Source: a virus. Taken from it: a stretch of DNA of 31,824 nucleotides. The position numbers and the translations under genes were made by a program. Of this stretch, positions 15,447 through 23,844 are shown one piece after another. A model generated the notes under the pieces. It saw only the letters and a list, made by a program, of their open reading frames with translations. It searched no databases and had not been told where the DNA came from. Every line of letters begins with the position of its first letter. Position 1 is the stretch's first letter. Where the stretch lies: the IMG/VR virus record IMGVR_UViG_3300007539_000106, positions 1 through 31,824 of that record; one strand, written 5' to 3'.

Positions 15447-16579
15447 CTGTTAGTGTTGACGTAGATCTTACAATTCATTACGCTGGAGGCTGTACAGAAG
15501 CAGATGGAGACGGTAATCCTATTGAAAATAAGGATACTGATGATAAAGATTTTACATCTTGGATAGGCTCGGGTACAATAGGTGGAACGGAATCCTCCTC
15601 CAGCTCAAGTGTAATCAACACGTGCACGGACAATCCAGATCCCACTTCGGAGAATTCGGATCCTTTTGACAAAAGTGGAAGTTTAAGCATAACAAATACT
15701 TTTACAACTAGGGAGGAACCCTGTCCCACTGATAATGCTACAACAAATACGGGTAGCTTTGATCTGGAAGGTTCCCTTTCTTTGAGCGGCACGAGTCTTT
15801 CTCCTGCAGGCATTGGTGGGACCTCTACAAATTGCGCGCAGGACGGGGAGACATCGATAACCGTTGGCTTGAGTTATCCTATTAATGCAACTTCAGATCC
15901 GAACGAGGGAACGATTACTAGAAGCATAACCGCAACGAGTTCATCAATTACTTCAACTGCTACATCGGATACCACAATAAGCGAAGATATTGAAGTTGGG
16001 GTTGTTGGGGATCTAGACTATGATCATTCTAATCGTAACATTACCGCTTCTGGAAGCGTTACAGGAACCGCAACCACAAGTATTGTGCTTTCTGAGCCTG
16101 TAGAAGCAGACTCTAATTATAGCGTACCAGTTATTCCGAATACAAGCGTATCGAAGGATGACCCCGCCTATGATGATGGAGTCAGAGATGGAACGCTAAC
16201 CGAGAGTATTAACTACTCAGGTACCACGAGATCGCACGTCAACCTCACTGAGATTACATTTGATGTTACTACAATTCCATCCCCTGCACTATATGATAAA
16301 AAATCATTAACGCACAGGAGCTATTTGAATTACTTGATTTCAAAATTAGATAAGTCTGATGAAGCCAAGGCAATATTGAGTCATACAACTATAACTGATT
16401 TAGTAGATACAAGATGCAACAATCCGCACGACGAAAATGATCAGTGGACAGTTGAAAAGAAACGTGCAATTAACATAAGCCTGGGCGACGAAGATGGCAA
16501 TACAGCAAGTGTTACAAGGGCTACTTGCTTTTCTGTAGTGGATTTGGACTCCGAGAGCAGTTGTCCGCAACCGAACTAA
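15260..16579 (+). CDS. Tail protein, C-terminal part in -1 frame
   Basis: About 439 codons open in the frame -1 to the upstream gene, immediately after that frame's TAA at 15257-15259. No ATG, GTG or TTG occurs until the TTG at 15782, so it is unlikely to start as an independent gene. The sequence is Cys-rich at first (DCSNCTGSFANGCGDSQIPT), then Ser/Thr/Asp-rich and beta-like (VEANVTVSVDVDLTIHYAGG), ending with a more globular domain (VEKKRAINISLGDEDGNTAS) and a CPQPN tail. It reads as the distal half of a fibre-like protein. Confidence 0.65.
   Translation, partial: KALQAADCSNCTGSFANGCGDSQIPTCPCACVYTDAGRFQGTNGKRYAKKTTTSSSSVEANVTVSVDVDLTIHYAGGCTEADGDGNPIENKDTDDKDFTSWIGSGTIGGTESSSSSSVINTCTDNPDPTSENSDPFDKSGSLSITNTFTTREEPCPTDNATTNTGSFDLEGSLSLSGTSLSPAGIGGTSTNCAQDGETSITVGLSYPINATSDPNEGTITRSITATSSSITSTATSDTTISEDIEVGVVGDLDYDHSNRNITASGSVTGTATTSIVLSEPVEADSNYSVPVIPNTSVSKDDPAYDDGVRDGTLTESINYSGTTRSHVNLTEITFDVTTIPSPALYDKKSLTHRSYLNYLISKLDKSDEAKAILSHTTITDLVDTRCNNPHDENDQWTVEKKRAINISLGDEDGNTASVTRATCFSVVDLDSESSCPQPN
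15404..15410 (+). other. Slippery heptamer A AAA AAA in the frame of the upstream half
   Basis: Seven A's are placed so that the two AAA codons are in the 14313 frame and a -1 slip would enter the 15260-16579 frame (next codons ACT ACA ACA). This is a canonical -1 slippery heptamer. Against it, the 145 bases before it look better coded in the -1 frame, which points to a frame change nearer 15257-15262. Confidence 0.4.
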
Positions 16580-16580
16580 T

Positions 16581-16919
16581 ATGAAAGAGGGAGAAAAAGA
16601 AGAAATAGAAAATTTTTTATTAGCGCATGCGCACAGGTCGCCTAATCTTATTGATCAGGCTAAGAACCTCAATAAAGCGGCTCTCAGGGTTGCTAAGGCT
16701 GCGCTCACTGGGCAGCGCGTAAAGGTGCAGAAGGAGGAGCTGGATTACAGGTTGTCCGTGTGCAGGGGCTGCCATCTCTGGGATGAAGGCGGGAATGTAG
16801 GTCTAGGTAAGTGCAATCACCCAGGATGCGGTTGCACTAAGCTAAAGCATGGATTAGCTACCGAAAAGTGCCCTTTGTTTAAATGGAATTACAAGAGCGA
16901 AACAAGCAACAATTCATGA
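16581..16919 (+). CDS. Zinc-ribbon protein of tail region, DUF6171-like
   Basis: 112 residues. The N-terminal 55 are helical and charged. Then come Cys 61, 64, 78, 83, 85 and 97 in the pattern CRGC...GKCNHPGCGC...EKCP, a compact zinc-binding ribbon. Proteins of this shape sit beside fibre genes in many marine phages; I recall the name DUF6171 for such Cys patterns but hold it loosely. Zinc binding is inferred from Cys spacing. The start is 1 base after the upstream stop. Confidence 0.6.
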   Translation: MKEGEKEEIENFLLAHAHRSPNLIDQAKNLNKAALRVAKAALTGQRVKVQKEELDYRLSVCRGCHLWDEGGNVGLGKCNHPGCGCTKLKHGLATEKCPLFKWNYKSETSNNS

Positions 16920-16925
16920 TACAAT
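16917..16925 (+). promoter_or_regulatory. Candidate extended -10 before internal virion genes
   Basis: TGATACAAT resembles an extended -10 and overlaps the TGA stop of the zinc-ribbon gene, 12 bases before the ATG at 16938. A transcript from it would have only about 6 untranslated bases. AGAGGA also lies between them, so ordinary ribosome binding on a longer transcript is equally possible. Confidence 0.3.
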
Positions 16926-16937
16926 GAGAGGACGATT

Positions 16938-18557
16938 ATGGCAAATGAAATCTTAGGAACTAATCAAGGGCGCGCAAATAAAAGACCAGAAGAGATTCGG
17001 GAAGAAAACTTTAGACTGACCGATCTGGCTAAAGGAATGACCGCTGAGGGCGTAGCTGAGGGCGTAGCTGATGCTACCCCAGGAATGGCTTTTGCCAAAT
17101 TTGTTCAAGAAAGTCCACTTGTAAAAGGAGCACCTGGCAGAACTGCGGCAGTCCTTCGTAAGGCACTTCCATTTGCAAGTATGTCAGGCGCGGGAGGTAA
17201 AGGAATGCTGCCAGTTCTTGCATTCGGCGCTGGATACGGCACGGGAAGAGCAATAGACAAGGGCAGTAAATTTTTACCAGGAATGGGCGGAGAGGAAATC
17301 AGCACTAAACTTGCTAGAGGCATGGCTCCTGAAGTTTTTGAAAATGCAAATCTTAACAGTCAACCTGCGTTCAATGCCCCTACACTGCAGGCTTTAGCAG
17401 ACCAGAGGGCACAGGGAGCAATGACAGAGGACGACAAGGTAGATAGCCTGCAGAGCGCCCTTCAAGGCGTACCTGATGCACCTCAAGTCGTCCCTGGTAC
17501 GTTGCCCACCGCGCAGGAGTCAGGGCAGAGATTGATGGATGCAGCGAAGGAATTCTACCCAGGAGCCTTTGCGCCTGAAGCACCTGCAGCATCTGGACTA
17601 TCTCCTGATGCCCTTAAAGCAATACAATCTCCTACAATACCAGAATCCGTTACCTCTGCAGAAGTGCCAGCAGGACTCGGGCCCCTACGTCCCGTTGACC
17701 CTCGGACAGGAGAGTTCCTTTCTCCTGAGGTCATAGCTGCAGGCGAACAGGCTGGGCTTACATTCCCAAGTCAAGTAGCTCTACCTGAGTCTCAAGCGCA
17801 AGCGCCGATTGCTCCTATGGGTGAAGCGGAGACTACGCAAAGATTACAATCTAGATTCGGAGCACCCACTATACGTCAACTACAACAGCAAGCTCCCAGT
17901 GCATACGACGATGCAAGCGCAGAGAGAGATCAGAGATTAAGAGCTAGCGATCGCCAACCTGGAGAGAGCCAGGCGGAGAGGGACACTCGCAATGCCCAAA
18001 GTAAAACGCAACAATCCGTAAGTGCAGCAGGTAGAAAGTATACCGACTCGCAACTTCGTAGACTTTTCCCGAACGACGCTGATTACCAGGCGGCTAGAGT
18101 GAAGGACACGCAGGGAATGGATCCTCTCACTAATCAAGATTACGCAGATCAAGATCTTGATAGGAGCGAAAAGCAATCGCGAATTGATGCAAGGGACAGG
18201 GGCGCAGAAGAACCTACCAACGCAATTAATGCAGCCAGAGCTGATGCAGAACAAATTGCACAGGAGCTTTATGGCTTGGAGCCAGGCAGCGAAGAATACG
18301 ATAGCTACGTTAGGGACTCCATACTAGAAGCAACAGGTGCCCTGGCTTATATTCCGCCTACGCCTACTTACACTGCAGCTGAAGCCGACGCAGCGCATGC
18401 AGCTGGTAAATTAAAAATAGATGACGAGTATTTGCTGCCTGATGGTACACCGCAAAAATACGCAGGTCCGACGGCAGCAGAGGAAAAAAAGCCGCGTCCA
18501 GCACGCGGAAGAGGGGGTCGAGCCCGTCAAAATAAAAGAAATCAAGAAGACCAATAA
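16938..18557 (+). CDS. Internal virion protein candidate, Gln/Ala-rich
   Basis: 539 residues. A Gly-rich hydrophobic stretch lies at about 75-118 (GAGGKGMLPVLAFGAGYGTG), the rest is Pro/Gln/Ala-rich and low complexity with many SP/TP turns (about 150-300), then a charged helical part and a basic Gly/Arg-rich C-terminus. Proteins of this design lie before the very large ejection protein in podoviruses and are injected with the DNA. The hydrophobic stretch could insert into the host membrane. Role inferred from order and composition. Confidence 0.5.
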   Translation: MANEILGTNQGRANKRPEEIREENFRLTDLAKGMTAEGVAEGVADATPGMAFAKFVQESPLVKGAPGRTAAVLRKALPFASMSGAGGKGMLPVLAFGAGYGTGRAIDKGSKFLPGMGGEEISTKLARGMAPEVFENANLNSQPAFNAPTLQALADQRAQGAMTEDDKVDSLQSALQGVPDAPQVVPGTLPTAQESGQRLMDAAKEFYPGAFAPEAPAASGLSPDALKAIQSPTIPESVTSAEVPAGLGPLRPVDPRTGEFLSPEVIAAGEQAGLTFPSQVALPESQAQAPIAPMGEAETTQRLQSRFGAPTIRQLQQQAPSAYDDASAERDQRLRASDRQPGESQAERDTRNAQSKTQQSVSAAGRKYTDSQLRRLFPNDADYQAARVKDTQGMDPLTNQDYADQDLDRSEKQSRIDARDRGAEEPTNAINAARADAEQIAQELYGLEPGSEEYDSYVRDSILEATGALAYIPPTPTYTAAEADAAHAAGKLKIDDEYLLPDGTPQKYAGPTAAEEKKPRPARGRGGRARQNKRNQEDQ

Positions 18558-18560
18558 AAT

Positions 18561-21500
18561 ATGGCAGGTAGAGATTTAACTCCAGAGGAGCTCGCGGAGT
18601 ATCGTCAACGCCGCGGATTGCCACCTGTTCAGGACGATATAACCGTAGCTGAACCAGACACTACAGGTGCACAGATCGCAGGATCTGCTGTAACTGAAAT
18701 CGGCGGCAACATCCTAGGTGAAATACTTACGCAGACCATAGGAAGAAGGATTCCTGACGCGGCAAAGAAGCAAGGAATACAGTTCCTTGGTAGGTTCCTA
18801 TCTGGAGCCGCAAGCAGTGCACTCGCGCAAAAGGTAGAGGGCAAAGAAGACCTGAGCTTGGGTCGTATGATTGCAGGGGGAACTGTCAACAATATGCTCA
18901 CGAAAGTAAAGGCTCCGTTGACAAGCCCAGTAGTAAGAGATGCAGCTAAATCTGCTGTTCTTGCGGGGTCGGAGAGAGTGATAGCAGATGCCATAGACGA
19001 GCAAGAGTTCAATCCCCTGGATGTAGCCATAGCCGCTGGCACTGGTGGATTGTTGGGCACTGCCGTAGGCCAGGCTCAGTACAAGTTCTCGGATGCGGAT
19101 AAGGTTGCTACTTTGATCGGAAAGAATGCAAATGAGATCGATGAAATCATCGCGAAGGGAGAAGTCGGCAAGGAGGATCTGAATGCATTGCTGCAGGATG
19201 CCGTAGGTGCACCCATAACGCAGAGACAACTGGATAGAACATCAGAAAGAATGATTAGGGAGCGCACAGCACAGGCACTGCAAAGTAGCCAGAACCCAGT
19301 CCCTAGGATGCTGTCCGATATAAAAAGTTTCATAGCTCCTACTAAGGCTTTGAAGGGAGTACGCAACTTTCGTGAGGACTATCTTAATTTTGCGGATAAG
19401 ATACAATCAGCAGAAGCTCTATCGACCAGGCTGCAGAATGCAATCGATAAGACCGTCATGTCCAAGCCTCATCTGGCTGAAGATATAAATGATTACCTGG
19501 ACGGCATGCCCCTTTCGGAGGCGCTGCTGGACGAAGGCATTGCTGGCGACCTGCAATCATTCAGGGCTATAGAAACGGAAGCACTTAGCGAATTAGAATC
19601 CATCCTGAAGGATTCCGCCGAGCTCGATTTCTTGGACGCAGATTCCAAGGCAGCAGTGCTCAATAGACTAGCAATAGTTTCAAAGAGTCATAGATCCTTT
19701 GATACGCAGCAGTACAAAGCCTTCACGAATAAAGAGTTCGTGCAGAATAAAATCTCCGAAGAAGAAGTCCTAGAAGAAGTTACGGGTTCTCTTGTTATGC
19801 AAGGGATTGACCCAGAAAAAGCGGCAAAGGATGCATCCAAGCACGTAAAGCACATCAAGTCCCTGTTCGCAAAAGCGACGGATAAAGGAACTGGACGAAG
19901 CAAGCAGGCGGACCTTCTTGTTTCTTTGCCTGGTCGCTTTGAGAAGGTGATAGGTGGGCATGCACCTGGGCCAAAAGAAAGGGCCTTCTTGGGAGAGGTA
20001 GATCAACCATTTTTAGCTAGTGGATTGAAGGCTCGTTTCAGAATTAGAGAAAGCATAAGGCACCTGGCGAACATGGAGTCCGACGTAAAACTGAAGCAGG
20101 GACTAGAAGAGGCTGGCTTGATAAGCACGGTTAAAACTGAGGATAGCATTGAGTTCAGTCCGAAATACACGCAGGGAACTGACGCGCAGGGCAATCAACT
20201 CTATGTGCCTTACGAAGCTGGAAAGGCCATACATAGATTGTATGAGACTGGTTTCAACAGGCAGGCCGCAGATGAAGCAAGCAATGTACTTGCTCAAATC
20301 TATGGAATTGGAGTGACTGGCTCTAAGGCAGCCAAGGTTATATTTAATCCTCCTTCCTATGCGGTCAATCTCATAGGCGGGCAAGCGTCCATGCTCAGTA
20401 ATGGAATCATACCTAACATAGGAAAAAATTATCGCGAAGGGGCAAGTCTAGCCTTCAGAGAGGTGCATTCGCTTTATAACTCAGGAGCAAAACTCAGCAA
20501 GGGCCAAAAGAAAATAAGCGACCCAGCCGTCAGAGAAAAAATATCCAACGATATGGCGGAGATGTACAAGTACGGAATCGGTAATGCTACTATAGCTGCC
20601 AATGAAGTCGCCGATGCCATTAACAACGGAAAAATGGGAGACATCGCAAGAGGTCTAACCGCAGGTGCTGGTAAACTTTATAGTATTACGGATACTGCTA
20701 CTAGATTCACAATCTGGAAGCACAACCAAAAAAGATTAACTGACATATTAAATGCAGGTGATGCCCTGTCGGCGAACAGGGATCAGATAAAAAGAATAGC
20801 AGCTGAAATAACAAACGACACCTACCAGAACTACGCCAGAACCTGGTCCCTTGGCAGGAAGTTATCCAGAGCTGGTATACTACCTCCATTCGTTACCTTC
20901 ACGCTGGAGCTAGCTCGCAATACTGGAAATCAAATTAGCTATGCATTAAGGATGATAAATGGCGATGCCTTCGCGCAGAAGTTCGGCATTGAATTGAATG
21001 AAACTTCCAGGGATCTATTAAGGGCAGAAGGATACAAGCGACTAATGTATCTTGCGGGAACTATGTCTTTGGCATATGGAGCTTCTTCTTTGGTTGGAGA
21101 TGCTATCGGAAAAATGTCTGGGAACGCGGGGGACAGAGTTGACCCCAGGGACATGGAGAGCTTCAGGTTCTTTTCACCTAGTTACATGCGCAACCAAGAT
21201 ATCGTTGCCACCTACAACCCAAAAACTAAAACAGGAACTTCCGCAGCGACAAGTTATCTATTCCCGCATACCATGTTCACTGGGCTTGTGAAGTCCGCAG
21301 TAGCTCAAGCGCAGAATCCTTTCATCGAAGCGGACGCAGAAAAGAACGTGCAGAGTGCGCTGGGCGCAGTTATAGATAATCTGGTGGGTGAAGGTACTTT
21401 CATCGGGCAGAATCTGTACAGAGCCCTGGATAACAGGGACGTGTACGGAAAGGTCATAACGGATAAAGAGGGGGCTGCTAAATTTGGAGCACTACTCAAG

Positions 21501-22274
21501 GAGTTCGCCTTCGAAACATTTAAGCCTGGTTTTGTTAATGAAGGATCCAGACTTTACAAAGCGTCCAAGGGGCTCGGGGATTATTCCGTAGAAGAAGTTC
21601 TCATGCGACAGATGGGTGCTAGATTGACCAAGGTTGACTTCAACCAAATGGCAAAGTTCAGGGTGCAGGAGTTCGTGCAGGGTTACTCAAACGCCAGAGG
21701 ATCCTACACCACTGACGCGAAGTACAAGGCGGACCAGTTAACCGAGGAGCAATTAGAGCAATCCTACCGACGGGCCGTGCAGCAGGCCGAGGTGTCCTAC
21801 GACAGGATAGCGGAGTCGTTCGAACGCTTGAAGGCATTCGGCTACACCGAAGAAGATCGCATCAATCTACTGCGCGAAGCTGGAGTGCGCAGCACGGATA
21901 TTTTTCGTATCGTTCGGGGTATGCAGTTCGAACCATTCCAGCGCGGAGTACAGAAGACCCTAGGAGAGCAATACACAGAAATCGCCGAGGGTAAGAACAG
22001 AAGAGAAACCCTCGCTGAGATACGTGCATTGCGCTCAGGAGACGCTCAAAGCAAGTTCCTGGCGGAATCCCTACAAAGGGAGCACAATCGCCGTATAAAC
22101 GACGAGAAGCGCGGTAGAACGCCTCAGGACAAGCTCCTGATGAACATGAGCATACTGGAGCGCGTACGTGTCCTGAAGAGCATGGGAGTGCACAGGAACA
22201 GGGCTCTGTTCAGCGAGATGAAGCGCAAGGGCGTTATTAACAAAGAAGTCGGTAAGCTCCTACGCAGTGCATAA
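18561..22274 (+). CDS. Large internal virion / DNA-ejection protein
   Basis: 1237 residues, the longest gene. It starts MAGRDLTPEELAEYRQRRGL. It is mostly alpha-helical with short Gly-rich hydrophobic segments (about 28-110) and a middle region (about 590-830) including KVIFNPPSYAVNLIGGQAS and SLGRKLSRAGILPPFVTFTL. That middle region resembles large polyvalent-protein domains (LPD38-type) of phage ejection proteins as I recall them. The C-terminus is charged and helical. As the last late gene it matches the T7 gp16 position. No lytic transglycosylase motif was seen. Its stop codon lies inside the opposing terminator. Confidence 0.6.
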   Translation: MAGRDLTPEELAEYRQRRGLPPVQDDITVAEPDTTGAQIAGSAVTEIGGNILGEILTQTIGRRIPDAAKKQGIQFLGRFLSGAASSALAQKVEGKEDLSLGRMIAGGTVNNMLTKVKAPLTSPVVRDAAKSAVLAGSERVIADAIDEQEFNPLDVAIAAGTGGLLGTAVGQAQYKFSDADKVATLIGKNANEIDEIIAKGEVGKEDLNALLQDAVGAPITQRQLDRTSERMIRERTAQALQSSQNPVPRMLSDIKSFIAPTKALKGVRNFREDYLNFADKIQSAEALSTRLQNAIDKTVMSKPHLAEDINDYLDGMPLSEALLDEGIAGDLQSFRAIETEALSELESILKDSAELDFLDADSKAAVLNRLAIVSKSHRSFDTQQYKAFTNKEFVQNKISEEEVLEEVTGSLVMQGIDPEKAAKDASKHVKHIKSLFAKATDKGTGRSKQADLLVSLPGRFEKVIGGHAPGPKERAFLGEVDQPFLASGLKARFRIRESIRHLANMESDVKLKQGLEEAGLISTVKTEDSIEFSPKYTQGTDAQGNQLYVPYEAGKAIHRLYETGFNRQAADEASNVLAQIYGIGVTGSKAAKVIFNPPSYAVNLIGGQASMLSNGIIPNIGKNYREGASLAFREVHSLYNSGAKLSKGQKKISDPAVREKISNDMAEMYKYGIGNATIAANEVADAINNGKMGDIARGLTAGAGKLYSITDTATRFTIWKHNQKRLTDILNAGDALSANRDQIKRIAAEITNDTYQNYARTWSLGRKLSRAGILPPFVTFTLELARNTGNQISYALRMINGDAFAQKFGIELNETSRDLLRAEGYKRLMYLAGTMSLAYGASSLVGDAIGKMSGNAGDRVDPRDMESFRFFSPSYMRNQDIVATYNPKTKTGTSAATSYLFPHTMFTGLVKSAVAQAQNPFIEADAEKNVQSALGAVIDNLVGEGTFIGQNLYRALDNRDVYGKVITDKEGAAKFGALLKEFAFETFKPGFVNEGSRLYKASKGLGDYSVEEVLMRQMGARLTKVDFNQMAKFRVQEFVQGYSNARGSYTTDAKYKADQLTEEQLEQSYRRAVQQAEVSYDRIAESFERLKAFGYTEEDRINLLREAGVRSTDIFRIVRGMQFEPFQRGVQKTLGEQYTEIAEGKNRRETLAEIRALRSGDAQSKFLAESLQREHNRRINDEKRGRTPQDKLLMNMSILERVRVLKSMGVHRNRALFSEMKRKGVINKEVGKLLRSA

Positions 22275-22315
22275 AAAAGCCCCCACCGACAAAATAGGAA
22301 AAGTCGATGGAGGCT
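22273..22315 (-). terminator. Leftward terminator of the early region
   Basis: On the minus strand a 13-pair stem (AGCCTCCATCGAC with GTCGGTGGGGGCT, three G-U pairs) and a 12-base loop is followed by six T. On the plus strand two of those pairs become mismatches and no T-run follows, so it works leftward. It overlaps the stop of the rightward 1237-aa gene. Confidence 0.85.
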
Positions 22316-22328
22316 CCGTGAGGCTTAA

Positions 22329-22349
22329 ACAAGGTGAATAAGACCTTGT
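22329..22349. repeat. 7-bp inverted repeat in the convergent intergenic region
   Basis: ACAAGGT, 7-base loop, ACCTTGT. It follows the late genes by 55 bases and has no T-run, so it could be a weak rightward stop or an RNA-stabilising stem. I see nothing else in 22275-22424. Confidence 0.4.
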
Positions 22350-22424
22350 CCTTGGTTACCCTTGGACTTACCTCACTCCCTGATAGGGCTATGTTACACT
22401 ATGACAGAAACAATAAGACGAATA

Positions 22425-22637
22425 CTAGATATTATTGTTACGACCTTTATTTAAAAGATGCTTTGCGTAGTCTGTCAACCCTAAGGGTTTTCTTTTTGAG
22501 TTTTTATCTACGATATCTTTAGCGTAGTCGGTTAATTTTATTTCGTCGTGCTCTACGCATGCGTGCGCTTGCTTGATTTCGTTCATTGTTACTTTTTCGA
22601 AGTATTTTAGGCAACTTCGTATTGTTTGTGGATTCAT
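22425..22637 (-). CDS. 70-residue protein with duplicated LTDYAK motif
   Basis: A small basic protein. LTDYAKDIVDKNSKRKP (about 35-51) and LTDYAKHLLNKGRNN (about 54-68) are two tandem copies of one helical unit. The N-terminal half is helical with Cys and His (SCLKYFEKVTMNEIKQAHAC). It is the most distal leftward gene, after the SSB-like gene's terminator, so it may have its own promoter. No family recognised; a small regulatory or DNA-binding role is only a guess. Confidence 0.5.
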   Translation of the reverse strand: MNPQTIRSCLKYFEKVTMNEIKQAHACVEHDEIKLTDYAKDIVDKNSKRKPLGLTDYAKHLLNKGRNNNI

Positions 22638-22676
22638 TTTAATTAGCTTTGATGGATTAATATTTTTAGGTATTGC

Positions 22677-22709
22677 AAAAAAAGGCGAGGAGGAAAAATC
22701 CTCCCCGCC
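22677..22709 (-). terminator. Terminator after the SSB-like gene (leftward)
   Basis: On the minus strand GGCGGGGAGGA pairs with TCCTCCTCGCC (one G-U pair) around a 4-base loop and is followed by seven T. It lies 13 bases past the SSB-like stop codon and ends the DNA metabolism unit. Confidence 0.9.
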
Positions 22710-22721
22710 CGAATCGATGCT

Positions 22722-22940
22722 TTAGAATGGAGCGGACTCGCTCTTCGGCGAACTTTCCTCTTCCTTCTTTGTGACCTTCCACTTGATGTATTTACCTGCT
22801 TTGTCACTCTCGTTGAACCAACCTGACATGCGGTACTCAACGCCTTCTACGTCAAGTTTGCCTGTCATATCTGGTTGTGATTCCTTCTGTTTATAGGTGT
22901 TTTTGAAGGATGCACCTGTGTTTGTGTTATCGTATTGCAT
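22722..22940 (-). CDS. Small SSB-like / OB-type phage protein
   Basis: 72 residues with a beta-like core (GKLDVEGVEYRMSGWFNES, GKYIKWKV) and a polar C-terminal tail ending in Phe. I recall this short class, close to DUF736, beside recombination genes; several are labelled single-strand DNA-binding. The Phe-tipped tail is reminiscent of T7 gp2.5, but it is not strongly acidic. It is the last gene of the L3 unit, 6 bases after the ERF gene, which fits a replication/recombination role. Assignment is tentative. Confidence 0.5.
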   Translation of the reverse strand: MQYDNTNTGASFKNTYKQKESQPDMTGKLDVEGVEYRMSGWFNESDKAGKYIKWKVTKKEEESSPKSESAPF

Positions 22941-22946
22941 ATTTAT

Positions 22947-23405
22947 TTATTGGTTGAAAAGATCTTCCACTTTCTTCTGCTCTGTTTTTTTTGGAGATGT
23001 AGCTCCGTGAGTATTTGTAGCATCCGCATCCTTGGTATCGTCGATTGCAAATAACCCATTGAGGGCGTACTTGCGAGCGTATGATGATGCCGAGCCAGTG
23101 ATCTGGGCCTGGTCCATGCCCTTCTTTGTGTCGGCGTGCTCTGCTGGTCCCTTTGAGACTAGAGTGTCCGAACTATCGTTATCGTAAAGAGTTGCTGTTG
23201 CTTCAACGAACAACTTGGAACCCTTCTCAACTATCTCGTCAGAGATAATTAAACAACAACTCCACTCTGCAAGTAATGGTTTTAATGCAGTTAGGATGTC
23301 TTCACAGGAGCGATACTTGTACCCTCCGAACTTATTGGTTTGCCCCTTCGGGGCTATCAAGGAACTTTGTATCCCTTGTAGTTTTTGTCTTATGTTATGA
23401 CTCAT
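22947..23405 (-). CDS. erf: ERF-family single-strand annealing protein
   Basis: 152 residues. The family signature KGMDQAQITGSASSYARKYA continuing to LNGLFAIDDTKDAD (about 95-128) is clear, and the N-terminal YKYRSCEDILTALKPLLAE (30-48) also fits. ERF proteins anneal complementary single strands in phage recombination and genome circularisation, normally with an exonuclease; two nuclease genes lie upstream in the same unit. The length is short for the family but the core is complete. The Lys/Glu tail (KKTEQKKVEDLFN) resembles the SSB-interacting ends of related proteins. Start context AATAAATATG without Shine-Dalgarno. Confidence 0.85.
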   Translation of the reverse strand: MSHNIRQKLQGIQSSLIAPKGQTNKFGGYKYRSCEDILTALKPLLAEWSCCLIISDEIVEKGSKLFVEATATLYDNDSSDTLVSKGPAEHADTKKGMDQAQITGSASSYARKYALNGLFAIDDTKDADATNTHGATSPKKTEQKKVEDLFNQ

Positions 23406-23844
23406 ATTTATTTTCGGTTATCTTTTTTCTGAAGAGCTTGGTTCTTTCCTTGCTGTTCAGATCTGTAATATCTGACTTGTGGAAACCAAGGTCAAGCAAA
23501 ATTTTCTCTTGTTGTTGCATTTTTTTTACTGCGAACTTTTTACTGAGTTGAGTAGCTCCGTACGGATGCAATAGATCAAGATCCTCTCTCTCCAGGTAAT
23601 CCGCCATCCTGCGCAGGGCTTCGGGTAATTCTATTGCGCTACTCTTCTGCACGTATCTTTTCCATGCGTTCTCTATCTTACCTAGCAGGACATTGCTTTG
23701 CCTATGCAGGACCCCTCTTACCCTACCCGTGTCGTGCGAGTGATCCACTACGCAATCTTGCATATCTGCGGCAGTGATAGGGCACTTGTTGGTGCAATTA
23801 GTACTCCTCCAATCCTTTAGGTCGCTCTGCTTTATGTATTTCAT
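23395..23844 (-). CDS. Endonuclease VII-like recombination endonuclease (atypical zinc site)
   Basis: 149 residues. The catalytic motif DHSHDTGRVRGVLHRQSN (about 34-51) with LLGK matches the T4 gp49 / endonuclease VII His-Me-finger pattern. One N-terminal Cys pair is visible (C17 and C21). The second Cys pair that in T4 endonuclease VII follows the catalytic motif is absent: HRQS stands where CxxC is expected. Holliday junction or branched-DNA cleavage, needed before packaging, is the likely job. Overlaps the ERF start by 11 bases and the upstream gene by 4. Related 'LHR' variants may be a subfamily. Confidence 0.75.
   Translation of the reverse strand: MKYIKQSDLKDWRSTNCTNKCPITAADMQDCVVDHSHDTGRVRGVLHRQSNVLLGKIENAWKRYVQKSSAIELPEALRRMADYLEREDLDLLHPYGATQLSKKFAVKKMQQQEKILLDLGFHKSDITDLNSKERTKLFRKKITENKYES

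Noticed and set aside
15478-15813. 111-codon minus-strand open frame in the tail gene
   Set aside because: It is opposite the frame-shifted tail gene and has no start context or family likeness.
17045-17068. Tandem GAGGGCGTAGCT repeat in the internal virion gene
   Set aside because: Only two 12-base copies giving EGVAEGVA; too short to be more than local slippage.
16938-18557. Tape measure protein
   Set aside because: It is Pro/Gln-rich with a Gly-rich hydrophobic patch and not a long coiled coil, and no tail-tube genes are present.
22334-22522. 62-codon plus-strand open frame in the convergent region
   Set aside because: It overlaps the leftward 70-aa gene and an inverted repeat, has low-quality composition and no ribosome-binding site.
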